A stretch of 64,000 nt of DNA. It comes from Desarmillaria ectypa (taxonomy: Eukaryota > Basidiomycota > Agaricomycetes > Agaricales > Physalacriaceae). Both the position numbers and the translations under genes were made by a program. Below, one piece after another: positions 13,678-25,327 of this stretch. Location of the stretch: assembly GCA_030407005.1 (NCBI GenBank), contig JAUDYN010000003.1, forward strand, positions 434,001-498,000, in the 5' to 3' direction. The notes beneath the pieces were generated by a model that was not told the origin of the DNA, made no database searches, and worked only from the letters and a program-made list of their open reading frames with translations. Each line of letters opens with the position of its first letter. The first letter of the stretch is position 1.

Positions 13678-14969
13678 ATGTCGACGACGATGGCCAGCCT
13701 GGGAGACCGCCTTCGGATAGCAGTGGTGGGTGGTGGTCAATGTGGATATTTCGAACAAGTCCTGACGAACACAGGCCCTCACAGCACTAAAATACAAGCC
13801 ACAGGGTTCGTCAATTGACTGTACGTGAATTATGATCCGACACGGATGAAAGCTAACACCCAGCCGCATGCTTTTTTTTTCCATCCCTTACACATTCCGA
13901 ATTGTTCAAACTGTTGTCGTCGTTGGCATTGGGGTACACATGTATTGGGAATTGGAACTGTCATCCGGGGATTTGATATTCTGGCAGCTTATGTTGCGTC
14001 CCTGCGTGCCGAGCTCGTCAAGGATATTCCGGCCGACAATCCGTGGCGCAACAGGGCTAAAGCATTGGAGAAGCGGTTGAGGGAGCTGGAGGTCGAGTTG
14101 GAGACCGAGAAAACAAGTACGTTATAATTTTTTTTTACATGATGTTCTCTAGGAATAATTTCAGGTAGTGAACCTCGAGGCAAAAGAGAAGGAGCCTGAA
14201 AAGGAAAAGAAGAAGAGCAACAGAAAAAAGGCAATCCGTGGTATTTTGGAGGGTGGGTTCATTCATGATCAGCCTCGACGATTACTGAAAATCTGGCACA
14301 GATCCTCCAACGGCAGACACATCTTTGTTATTTTCGACGTTTGCAGTGTATGAACGGGCGCGTGATGGTGGGGATGCGGTGCTTCTAATGTCAGCTGCGA
14401 TCCGCGCTGTCGAGTCTTGTGCTTCGTTTCTTGAGCGACCCAGGGAAGAAATTAGGAAAGGACAGGTCGAAATGGTAGGGCGACTGGTAGGATATGTGAT
14501 GGAGAATGTTTTGACAGAAGATATCGTGAGTTTGGTGGTAAACCGGATCGTGGGCCCGGCGCTAGGTATGCTCGGAGGAAGTGAATATTTGGAAGATGTG
14601 TTCGGGAGATCGGCCGGAATTACGGATGTGCGTCCGGAAGTGGTCATTTTGTTCAAGCAATTGGCGGGACATCTAGAAGCAAAAAGTGGTGCTCGCGAAG
14701 CACTAGCACTCGAGTCGATCCGGCATTTAAACAAGGTCAGAAGTTTAAATTCATCCGCGGTCGCGAGGTTAGCTAGCAAGGACGCTATTTGGTACTATTC
14801 TACTGTTCTTGCCTACCTTTTTGCTAGTCCCTCTGTTGCTGATCCATTCCTGGGGGAGAAGGTGCTGCAAGAGATGGTCCAAATGTTTAGCCACAAGGAA
14901 ATCGGTGTCGAGCAGGAGATGATGTTGGGCGTAATGGAAAAGTACTGGCTGCATCAGAAGGATATTTGA
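13678..14969 (+). CDS. Unrecognised helical protein (3' exons well supported)
   Basis: The 3' part is clear: an exon ending at 14116 (AYVASLRAELVKD, then a charged helix), then 14169-14252 (Lys/Glu-rich) and 14302-14969, joined in frame by GT-AG introns and ending at TGA 14967-14969. This last exon encodes about 222 residues of mostly alpha-helical sequence without a named domain. The 5' part is uncertain. A plausible first exon starts at the ATG at 13678 (MSTTMASLGDRLRIAVVGGG) and ends at 13805, but the next exon can be read in two frames (a hydrophobic one with VVVVGIGVHMYW and one leading to AYVASLR), and I could not find one set of splice sites joining all parts. The hydrophobic frame suggests a membrane anchor. 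I do not recognise the family. Confidence 0.5.
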
Positions 14970-15137
14970 CTCGTTACGCTTTGTCTCCTCTTAGTAGTAG
15001 TACTTACCTTTTCCTTGATTTTCCATTCGTTGCGTGGCGCGTAGCCAGGTACCCGTAACCTCGGCGGACGCGCTCGAAATTATCGGTTAAAATACCGTGG
15101 GAATAGAAACAATGTGCCATCGCCCCCATTGGGATCG

Positions 15138-15383
15138 ATGCCAGATTCGTTTTGCCGCTTTCTCAGGGACGATGGGGGCACATGTATTTCAGACATCCGA
15201 GCCTGTGCGCTACGGATGTTTGTCGACAGCCAAGACGACGACAACGACAGCAAGCAACCACCGCTGTACATCCACTTGGACAGTCTCCAGCCTCCTGCCT
15301 CAACCTGGTACAATGGGAGAGACTGCCCGACATGTAACCACAAGGGTAATGCCAATGGAGCTGCCATTTGGGGAATTACATAA
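15138..15383 (+). CDS. Possible small cysteine-containing protein (81 aa)
   Basis: An 82-codon frame with the ATG at 15138 and a TAA stop. The codon use, with many C-ending codons, resembles that of the neighbouring genes, and the peptide has four spaced cysteines including a CPTCNH stretch near the end. There is no signal peptide. The opposite strand is also open here (15080-15436), so this could be a chance frame. It lies alone between two well-supported genes on the same strand, and no homologous family comes to mind. Confidence 0.35.
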   Translation: MPDSFCRFLRDDGGTCISDIRACALRMFVDSQDDDNDSKQPPLYIHLDSLQPPASTWYNGRDCPTCNHKGNANGAAIWGIT

Positions 15384-15584
15384 ATGAATAAATATCTCAA
15401 CAAATAAACAACGCCAAATCCCGCTGCGCGTGGCAAAAAAGGGCCGACGTGATCGAGATTGGATCTTGTATTCTAAGAAAATTGGGCGTTTGATCAGATT
15501 TGGACATTCGCATTACATACATCATTTGTCCAACTTTGAATTCGTTTAAATAAATCCCTTCCTCCGCTCCTTCCCACCCAAACC

Positions 15585-16694
15585 ATGTCTGCCCTTGCCG
15601 CTGCCCTTGCCACCTTCTCCGTCCCCGCCCCTTCCTCTACCGTCGACTCCATTCCGGACAGCGACCACATCGTATCCATGCCTGTCGCTGGCCCGTCTCG
15701 TCCTACCCTTCCAGAGATACCTGTTGAGATACCCACTGTTTCGCCTAATTTGAGGGCAAACGAGCATCTCGCCGTGTTGCTGCCTAGGTCTCTCTGGAAG
15801 GTACGCATAGCGCTCATGGTCGTTATACTGGATACTCACAACGTTCCTTACAGCCCGACTCAGCGGCTTCATGCTGCGACAACTTCTTCTGTCGTGTACG
15901 ATTTGGCGTATTTGAGCGGCGACATGTGAGTGTATGCGCGTTCATACGAGCACCTTTGACTGACTTGTAGCAGCACTGTCGGAAATGCGGAGGCATCTTT
16001 TGCAGTCAGTGCATGCCGCGCACCACCCCCCTACTCGACACCTCCCGCTTACCGTTCGTCCATCCCCCAAGGAACGTCCCTATAATTGCTTTCCAGTCAC
16101 AAGAGAGCAAGATCTACGATGTCCGTGTCTGCGATGACTGCTTCGACCAAATCTATGGATGTACTCGGACGCCTGATCTCGTCCACTCGCCAGCTTTGTC
16201 GTGTTCGACGAGTAGCCTTGCAACACCACCACCGTCCATCATCGGCGTCGAGAGCTCTCTGCGCAGCTCGCCTTCGCTCATCAGCCTGGCTGGTTCGTCA
16301 TGTTCATCCGGCTCGCGGCGACGATTGAAGGTGTCCCTAGCTGAGGAACCATCGTATGGCGCGCTCGACGCGTACCCCCTCAAGCGTTCGAGTGTGCTTT
16401 GCAAAGCCACTGGCGGAGGCAGATGGGAACCCAAGCAGGAAGCGCCCCTCGCGGGGGCAAAGTTACCCGGTGGCAAGGCCGGATATGAGATTCGTTTAGA
16501 GAAGGAAGCCGAGAAGGAGAAAAGGCGTAGAGAGAACCCAGTTATAAAAGATGGTGGTATGTATTCTTCTCTTTTCTAGTTCATTGTTTTTTTTTTTTTG
16601 CTTATGTTTCCTTTCAGACTTTCAGTACCGTTTCCCTCGCGATCCAGAGCTTGTGGACCTCCAAGTTAGGCAGATCTGCCTCTCGACTTTCTAG
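15585..16694 (+). CDS. FYVE zinc-finger protein
   Basis: Four exons (15585-15800, 15854-15925, 15974-16556, 16618-16694) give 315 residues. The FYVE domain at about residues 72-155 shows the WKPD start, the cysteine pairs, RRHHCRKCGGIFCSQC and the closing VRVCDDC. The R(R/K)HHCRxCG motif is the binding pocket for phosphatidylinositol 3-phosphate, so the protein should sit on endosomal or vacuolar membranes. The 3' splice site at 15971-15973 was chosen because it gives the canonical RRHHC rather than RRHQHC. The remainder is Ser-rich and disordered, ending in a Lys/Glu-rich helix. No lipid kinase, RING or GEF domain is visible, so its effector role is open. Confidence 0.9.
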
Positions 16695-17096
16695 CCTCAA
16701 CTCGTTCGTTTATTCTTATTGCTGTATATTTTGAGGCCCTATTCCACTGTACCACTAATCACTACTTGTTGCGCTTTCTTGTTATACCGTTCCTTGCGCC
16801 ACCATTCCTATGCATATATATCCTCCCTTTCCGTATATATCCCCATCATCGAATCCGAGCGTTCTGTATGTGCGTCTATCTACTGTACTGTACTCTGTTG
16901 TACAGCTGCTCTTTTCTCTTGGGTTTACTCTTGCTCTCGTTGGTTATATGCTATTACTCTTGTGTTGTACCTCATGGGCATTTATTTGCATAATTCATAG
17001 AACAATTTATACCTCATCTCAGAAAAAGTGTAACTCTGTCGATCATGCCCCGAAAAGGCAGGGCTAGACGCGAAAAAAAAAACTTGACTTTTGACC

Positions 17097-18571
17097 ATGA
17101 CCATGTTGGCTCTTCGTCGGGTGCGTCTGTCAGCATCGACGCTGACACGGTGCAACGCGACGCTGCAAGCGACAGAATCGGCGTCAGTGGTACCACCATC
17201 ACTACCACCCATAGTATCGACAAACGGAACCATAAAAAGCAACGCGAAGACACCCGAATCCAAGTCGACTTCGTCTTCCACCGCCAGTCTCACACACGTA
17301 CGACGAAAGCCTGCTGCTACCCGAATTGCTGTTGCATCACCCCAAAAGGCAGCGAGGACACCCAAATGGCGCCCCGCTCTCCCGGCAGGCGTTTTGCCCG
17401 CGTATGACGAGGCTATCAAGCTCATCCGACAAGACAGCTTCCGTCTCAAGCGTGAGGCCGCTGAAGTTCGCATGAGTATCAAGTCAGGCGATGAAGACGA
17501 AGAGGAGAAGCGAAAGCTGCTGAGGATCCTACAGGTTCAGAGTGAGATCAACCTCCCAGAGGCTCGGTGGGCGGTCAAAAGTCGGCTGGTGGATATGCGC
17601 AATCCGGCTCATAGGCACTTGAGGGAACAGAATTGGAGAGGAGAAGGGAAGCTTGATTTGCTGGTGAGCACTTTTCTTTTTACTGTTTTTTAATCGTTTT
17701 ATCCTGACTTTGTAGATGGAACGCATACACCAAATGAACGTGATCCCGGACGTCCTCCCGTCGCTGCACCCGAGTATCGATGTCTCTATCAAGGTCCGCC
17801 AGACACATCTCGCAGGCCCGACATATCGCAGTCGTGGTATCGAGCCAGGCGTGTTCCTCAGTCCCAAGCAGACAATCGCGCCTCCGACGGTGTACGCGAC
17901 AGCATTCCACCTTGATACCAGGCTATACACCATGATGCTCGTTGATTCAGATGCCCCAGACCCAGAGAACGAGACATTTACAACGTTTTTGCATTGGTTA
18001 TGGTACGTCTCAATATTTTTCGTTCAGACTTGGACTTGAAATTTTTCAGCCCCAATGTCCCACTTTCAGCAATCACGTCCGGTCCGATTAAAAACCTCAA
18101 CACACATACCCAGTACATCCCGCCCCATCCGCAACAGGGAACCCCGTACCATCGTTACTCCTTGCTCCTCCTGCCCCAACCTGCCCGCCCCGATGCTCCG
18201 TACAGCCTTGTCACAGAAGCGCGCTCCATCACCTCCCGCTCTCGCGCCGGTAGAGTGACCAGCCGGTATCTTCCCATCCCTGTCGTTCCACAGTCTGCTC
18301 GGACGGGGTTCAACGTCCGCGAATTCTGTAAAAAGTGGAGCCTGGATGGTAGGCAAGGAGGTGGCGCGCATATGTGGCGAGAGGTCTGGGATGAGAGCTC
18401 AGACGTTGTGTACAAGAACGTATTGCGTGCGTATTCATTATACCGTTTGCCTTTTCCTCTTGCCTTACCCTCTCTTCACTTCTAGATGCTGACCCGCCCA
18501 AGTATGGCCATCCTCCGCGACCGGACCGCTATGGACATCTCAGGGGCGAGAAGAAATACATTGCGGCATAG
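17097..18571 (+). CDS. MRPL35: Mitochondrial large-subunit ribosomal protein mL38 (MRPL35-like)
   Basis: Four exons (17097-17663, 17716-18002, 18050-18426, 18486-18571) give 438 residues. The N-terminus MTMLALRRVRLSAS is basic and hydroxylated, as expected for a mitochondrial presequence. After a charged helical region comes a phosphatidylethanolamine-binding-protein fold from about residue 240, with MLVDSDAPDPENETF and HWLCPNVPL, the usual DPD and ligand-loop region, then the mL38-type C-terminus with NVREFCKKW and YGHLRGEKKYIA. PEBP folds fused to such an N-terminal part are typical of mL38 in fungal mitoribosomes. A second in-frame ATG at 17103 could also serve as start. It looks intact. 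Confidence 0.93.
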
Positions 18572-20559
18572 GTATCCAACAAATAGGCGGCGCAAGCTGT
18601 AATAACGGTAGTGATGGTGATGTTACTCCTTGTATCAGTTTAGTGGCCCGAATAAAGGCCCCTCACTTTGAAATATTGTTGGTTCCTTCCGAGTCCCAGG
18701 CTGACCTTCCGTATGTCTCCAATACAATTGTTATCTTTTCGAAAACGAGTGGTATGCGGCTGACAAACAACTCCTCGCCGAATAATATTGATGAGAGAGG
18801 ATCAAAGCGCTTGCGAATAGGAATGATGCGATGTCGACTTGATGCTTGTTGACCTTGCATTCACCCGTTCAATCTTTTGCTGCACATGCTCTGCTGGTTC
18901 TCGGCCTGCTTGGCCTGGCGGTCCCGGAGGACTTGCGCAAGCGCTCTAATAATATTATCTCCGGTGTCATCACCCCTCCTGATTGTACGACTGGCACTAG
19001 TACAGTACAAACTTGTTCCGCTGCAATTGCTTAATTGCCTAACGTTATGTTCACGCCGGGATCTCGCGGGATCCCAGTAAGAGCCGCAAGAATGTTTAAC
19101 GCCTATTTTGAGGGTAGCAAGACTTTCCAGAAGGAACTGCTACTCTTTGATAGATATCTCTCAGCATTCCTGACCCTTACCGTTATCATCCCAACTTTTA
19201 TCTCCCCTCTCCTCTCGTCACGATGGCCTGCAGACATATGTAGGAAGGGAGAAGCCATACCAATAAAGGTACTGCAGTACACATAGGCACATGCAACATA
19301 CGATTGCTAGGACATACATCTTACATCTTTCTCCGGAAGCAGTTCAATTCCGACACGGATGCAATGTATCCACCACCATCAAACAAACTTCTCACAAGGC
19401 TTAGAGATTTCTCCGACCACGCGCACGTAGGAATATCGGGAGAAAGAAGGGAAGGTGACGTAGGTGTTTGTATTCAAGTGCGGTACCTTATTCCACTCTC
19501 ATATATTGCTTGCTTCGTTAACATTGACTTCGGGATATCGCGGTGATGGGAACACATTTCCGATTTGACGCTGCCGCAGTAAGATGTAGGAGCCTCGTGG
19601 CGAGGTCTCGTCACCGAGTTAGCCATGAAGGGGCCGTCGCAGGATGGGATCCTTCGCTGGCAATAGATTTGGGCGGTAACCAACTTTGACTGTGGTGCCT
19701 TGAAGATGCAGCCTGAGAGCGAGGTAACCTAGGATGTCATGGAAAGGAATATCAAAAGCCACGAACTTTATCACAAGCACGACCTTGAACGCGGGAAGGC
19801 TTGATGCTTTCCCAGCTCGCGATTGGTGCCAACTTGATTCTTCCTTGATGCATCATCCAATGTTCACGGAACTTGAGTATATGTACCACCCTAGTCCAAG
19901 AAGGATGTCTGAGAAGGACTTGGACGTCGTACTTACTATTCGTTTGGTTGGTGATCAAATATGCGTGGTCCCCGGAGGGCCCTATCATGACGTTTTCTTA
20001 TCACTAAAGCTCAGGATCAGATCCCTCAAGTAGGGTATGTGGGTTGAGCGAGCAGTAACAGCATATAGAAAGCCCTAGACTATGTGGCGTACCAGCAGGC
20101 GAAGCCGGCCCTGTTCTATACTACGATTCCTTGCGGACATTGGACAACGCGATAAGGATTTTGATACTATAGTACGCTACTTATTAGTACATATCAGTTA
20201 GGGATACCACCTATAATAAAAGAGTCGTCGCCAATACACTACTAAGAGTACTGTTTTATTTCGGATTAGCTCCCTTCACACTATCAACGCTTTTCTTATC
20301 GCCGTCCTCACCCTGATCGATATTCAAGCCTGCTTCGTCATCTTCGTGGTGTCCCTGTAGTGTACGATGCTTATGCTGATTGTTACAAGGTCAGGATCGA
20401 ATGACGTGCGACAGTTGATTTAGACTTACTCCCACGCTAACGAGAGAGCGACGGCAGGGGAGACGGGAGAGAATGCAAATCCGGCACAATTGCCTCCCGT
20501 AACAGCCGGTTACTCTTTCGTTTGGAAGAGTGCAAGAGTGCTGAGGTGTAGTGAGCAAA
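18572..20559. other. Gene-poor stretch
   Basis: About 2 kb with only short, unconvincing frames. One of them (18846-19034) has a hydrophobic stretch and two cysteines but no ATG at its start, so I do not call a secreted protein. I see no repeats, RNA genes or transposon ends here. Confidence 0.4.
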
Positions 20560-23215
20560 TGAGATGGGTCCGGAGGAGAAAAATCCGTACATTGTTGCCG
20601 TACAGCTTCCGGACGCTACGTTAAGTCTATAAGTTGAATAGTGTTAAGATTCATATCATTGAGAAAAATATATCTTCGGCCAACTTACCCAGCACTTGCA
20701 AATGACCGAAGGCCAGGGTCGCCATCATATCAGTCATGGTAGCTCACTCAACTGGTAATACATAAAACAACTTACAACATGTCCTGCGTCCATGCCCAAA
20801 ACATCAAGCTGGACGATTGGATCCATCCTGTGTTGTAACAGAGAACTGCAACCGGAGCGGACATCATGAGTATGGAAAATTAAAGGGACATCATAAGGAA
20901 CGTACACCAACGGGAGGCGCGATGTTTCGCAAACACCGGCCTCACAGCGAGCAGCACACACAATTACATTGAGAGATTGAGAGTCGCAGCACCACACAGC
21001 GGCGGCCATCTTCGTCCCTGCAGGATAAGAAATTTCACATTAGTCTCTCGGCCACCTGTCGGTTAATAAAATATTACATTGAAGATAGTATCGCTCCTCC
21101 AGCCGATTATTAGCGTATTGATGAATGTAACGAGATAGGTGAAGGTGGGGTAAACATCTGGCAATAGTGGTTTCCAGAACACATAAAAGAATGGCTTTAT
21201 TGAACACACTGATTTGTTGCAGGTGAGGCTGTCTTTTTTTATGTTGTTATATCCCTAGCACAAGTCAAGCCAGTCGACATACAATGTAGAGGCAGAAAGA
21301 AGTATGCACTTTGAACCAGAATGAGAACGAATCTTGTGGTTTCGAATCACTGAATGCAATGTCTCAGGACCAAATGGCTTATAGCACGTCGGCTTACCCA
21401 CACTGAATTACACCAGCTCATGAGCCACAGGAGAAGCACCTCGGGTCTCAGGAACCAAGTTCGAATCTAATAGACCAAGCATGAGATTAAGACCGAGCGA
21501 CAGAATAATCGTGTACCTGTGACCAAGGGCATTTGTCTTGCCTTACACGACCCTCCCTTGGATTTCTATCGCGTGCTAGTTCTATGTCCTGTAGTGCAGA
21601 ATACTGTTAGCTTTGGTGATCCGGAGAGCGCAGCCAACGTACTGCGGCGGTGAACATCCCATTCGGCTTTTGGCGCGCAGGCACATCAGGGAGGAGGAAC
21701 AATTGAAGTATAATCACGACGACAGAAATGATTCCGTCGATATAGAACAGCTAAGCGTGAGTTTTATCAAGGCTTAGTTCTCAATAACGATGGAGGGATA
21801 GTCGTACCCATTGCCATCCGGTGTGTCCAAAGCGGCCGTTCAGAGAACGACAGATAGCGGCTTGGAGGGATGAGCTGAAGGGATGACATATCAAAGGGGT
21901 CAGATATTCACATACCGGATCACCTGCACATGGGACCGACAGCTGTTGCAGTGTTGATGAGCGCTATACGTCGCCCTACTTCGTCGTCTTTGTACCACGC
22001 CCTAAATACAGAGGATCGAACAATAAGAATACCATAATTTGGCTGAGTAGAAGCGATACTTACCCTGTCAAGTAGATCATTGTCTGGATGAAAGAGGATT
22101 ACTATTGACGCCACTTGCAAAATCACAGAGTCACTTACTGCAAGACCAGTGGCCACTGCGACGCGTTCGATGGATAAGTGACTTCAACAAAACCATAGAT
22201 AAAAGGCTCACGTCTCAAACAGCCAAACCAATGCGCGAATCGCACACATTTGAGTGGTATTTGTCATTTGGGCTTGGCAAAATGTGCTGATCATCCAGCC
22301 AATCTCAAGGAGTCTACACATGACTGTCAAGATTTCGCGGAGCGCTTATAGATGGAGAAATCGTACGGTATAAACCATTCTGGCGAAACACGAGTCAAGA
22401 TCATATTTGCTGGCCAAAGGCCGATGATCTAAGGGAATGGCTAGGAAAATGCGTAGAATGCGAGATTCAAGTAAGGCGTATACTGGCAATGCTATAAGCA
22501 GTCTGCAGTGAAGGGAACATTGAACAACTACCACGGGAACATTCCTTCATATGTTTACGTTTGCATACTAAAGAAAGGCGGGCGTCAGGCGATAGGTAGA
22601 TGGAGATCGTGTAGAAGACTCGCGTTCAATTGATTACCGTAGAACTCGAGATCTTCTTTCATACCGCTAATTGTTCAATGGTTGCATTGGACTGTTATAT
22701 TGTTGCTGAAGAGAGATAAGTCGTACCTAAGGCAGTCTGAAGATTGTTCTTATCTGGAGGATGGAAGGAGGCATCAGACCATGTAGAATCAGACCCAAGT
22801 CCAAAAACATACCTAGATATTTAATCCATGTTCCCAGAAAACCGAAAGTAATCAAAACTATATCAGTCTTGTGGATGAGCCTTTTTTGCTATGAGGAGGC
22901 GATGGCTGCAATGGTGTTAGAGAAGCAGAATGTACTTCAGCCGACTTTCCGTAGTTTTGCTTGATGAAAATATAATCAGCCATGAGTTCTATCCCAAAGA
23001 GACACATAATACGTACCCAAATATGATCCTTCCATGTGCGTTTTTGCTTCTGAGCTGGCGCAACGTGGTCAACGTCGACACGGGCGACCTTTGCGAGACA
23101 CAGCCACCAGCGCGAATCGTTGATCTTTCCAAAAACAGTATTAATTTTTGATCCTCATCCCCTTCCCTGAACGAAATTTGACATGGTGTCGACTTAACTT
23201 CGTGAAATGTCACGG
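20560..23215 (-). pseudogene. TNA1/allantoate-permease-like MFS transporter, probably decaying
   Basis: Read on the minus strand, a chain of short exons encodes an anion:cation symporter of the TNA1/DAL5 family (nicotinate, allantoate and related anions). Recognisable blocks, in order: QKRTWKDHIW (about 23000), GKSAEQKRLIHKTD, TFGFLGTWIKYLD (about 22810), SGMKEDLEFYGNQLN (about 22640), LWPANMILTRVSPEW (22380-22435), LEIGWMISTFCQAQM (about 22290), AWYKDDEVGRRIA (about 21980), HTGWQW, LFYIDGIISVVVI (about 21750), FTAADIELARDRNP (21550-21590) and GWRSDTIFNGRRWPP (about 21000-21090). Two places break the frame: near 23125-23135 the DEDQ leader and the INDSRWWLCLAKV part are one base out of phase, and the exon ending at about 22715 does not join in phase to SGMKEDL. 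The last two helices below 20900 are hard to recover. Exact ends are approximate. It lies next to, and divergent from, a broken TauD-like gene. Confidence 0.7.
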
Positions 23216-23443
23216 CAGATAGATGGAGGTCTGTAAATTGTTCTTGCGACCATTAACATGAAAAAAATACTAGACTAGCAGGCAGACAGATTGCATGGCC
23301 GCTGTTCGTCTGTAGTACTTGCTCCTGAGGTTAGCGCTACTCCGGCTTTGTATGATGTGCTGACGTCGTAACAGTCCTACTCAATAATTTATCAACCAGC
23401 CTAGAGGTGTTGAGCAGACCATTCTCGTTTGCCCTCGCCCACT

Positions 23444-24995
23444 ATGTCTACACCAGAAGCACCTCTTTTCGTTCCTCGCGAGCTACCGAATGCCATGGAT
23501 TTCCATGGGAAAGCCTTCTCGATCGCTTTCCATCGTCCGGAAGGAAACTCTCAGCTGTCGCTGTCTGTGGAAGAGGGCGTTGAATACATCCACAAATTCT
23601 CTGCGTCAGGCGAGTTGACACGTCTTTTACGAGACCACGGCGCGGTCGTATTTCGCGGATTTGGGCATGCATCGGCAGAAATGTTCTGAAAGCTTGTTAT
23701 CGGCCCCGAGGAAACCAACCTTTTGAGCAGATCGGACTTGCTGGAAAGCGACTCACCAAGGCACCAGAAGTATTCAGTGCGAACGAAGGTCCTCGGACTC
23801 GTAGATTTTACCAACATAATGAGGTCAGTCGGATTATGGAATACACCTTTTATTATTATTCAACATGACTGTTTTCAGTACGCTTGGTACACCCATTTCC
23901 CCGGCTTCATTCATTTCTAATACGCCACGGTTACATACCGCCGACGAACGTAAAAGTAGGCCTACCGGTGATCTTTGTTCCACCTCATCAATTTGAGACT
24001 TGCTTCTAGGTGGAGAAACCTATTGCCAACAGTCTTGAGATTTATGAACGGGCCAAAAAAGAACTGCCGGAATTTGTTGAAGAATTTACGAAGCGTGGAC
24101 TGACCATGCGGCAAGTTTATCCTCCCGCCGGGAACAATCGAGGAAATGTGAGAGCTACCCATCTGATCTGAAAAATGACGCCCAAGTTGACTGTCCGTGG
24201 CATTAGGGAAACTACTTTGACCGGACCCAAGAGCACTGCTTTGGACAAAAGATATTACCGGAGGACGACGAGCCGACACAACGACGCCAAGTAGAAGAGC
24301 GGGCACGTAGGCTCACCCCTCGTTTCAAATGGCTGGACGATGGCTCTCTGGAAGTCATTCAAGATGTTCCAGCTTTCCGCCGGATAAACCCCGGTGGCAT
24401 ACCAATTTGGTTCAACGGTCTTGCTGGTGTGTTATTTATGGTCTCTCCCTCATGAAGGAATCTTATGGGTAACTTTCCTTAGGCCAGCATAGATCTGCTG
24501 TCGACCAAAAAAGCAACCGAACCTCCCTTCATCGAGACGGACGGGTTGCACTGTACGTCGCGACCCTGTTTTTTTTTTTTTTTTTGGTTTGTGGAGCGTG
24601 TCCTTTCATACTGATTCTTGGCAATCAACAATGTTGCGAATCCGCTTGATTGGGTAGAACACTCGTATGTAACAAACCCTGATTTTCTTAACCCATCTCA
24701 TGTCTTGCTAGATCTCCGACCTGGATACGGCGATGGAACACCAATCCCTGAAAAATGGCTGGACCGTCGAGATCACCCGCGAACTCGAGTATGTGCACAC
24801 ATGGGAAGCCGGCGACTTGATATTTGTTCATAATCATAGCGCAACTCATAGACGTGCACCATGGGTAAGCGAGAGAGTAGCAAGTTGAGTCTTGCGTTCC
24901 AAACAAAGTAATAGGCTAATGATTTTGTAGGTTCTGGTGAGCATGTGGAACGCTTTGCACGGAATGCTCTCAGAGTACTAGACGTAAGGAGATAA
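23444..24995 (+). pseudogene. TauD/TfdA-family 2-oxoglutarate dioxygenase, broken
   Basis: The frame opens at the ATG at 23444 (MSTPEAPLFVPRELP, then LRDHGAVVFRGFGHASAE) and meets a TGA at 23687-23689 inside a conserved block. The reading then continues in another frame as PFEQIGLAGKRLTKAPEVF and RTRRFYQHNE (ending about 23822), then YAWYTHFPGFIHF followed by a TAA, then NSLEIYERAKKELPEFVEEF (about 24020-24090), a clean exon with KWLDDGSLEVIQDVPAFRR (about 24325-24390), GDGTPIPEKWLD, and after another one-base shift near 24765 VEITRELEYVHTWEAGDLI with VHNH and a C-terminal GSGEHVERFARNALRV ending at 24995. This is the fungal TauD-like dioxygenase family (oxygenation of sulfonates or related acids with iron and 2-oxoglutarate). 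At least two frameshifts and two stops make it a pseudogene as sequenced. Confidence 0.85.
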
Positions 24996-25327
24996 AACAA
25001 AATGCATAGAGTCTGTAACAACAGTCAAAATTGAACGATACATAGCAATAACATTGTGGATACAACGCTACCCCAGGAAAAAGTAGTGGCGCTTTACAGG
25101 GCACCACAAAACAAGAAGGGCTGGTATCGTAAATTCAAGGTAGTATAACAGGTTTCCAGCTTGTTACGAAACATTTCAGTACGAGCCTCCAGATATCTGC
25201 ATACACCTGTCATCAACACTGACGGCAGAAACAAGAATGATCTCCTTACAGTGGCATCGTTGCTAACGATAGTACTCTTCTCACCGCCCGTAATGGTGAG
25301 AGCCGAAAAATCCCAAGTCCTAATGAG

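Noticed and set aside
18846..19034. Small secreted cysteine protein or hydrophobin
   Set aside because: It starts with TTG, has only two cysteines and no hydrophobin spacing; not enough for a gene call.
21440..21480. AGTTCGAATC string as a tRNA or SINE B box
   Set aside because: It falls inside the coding exon of the TNA1-like permease pseudogene read on the other strand.
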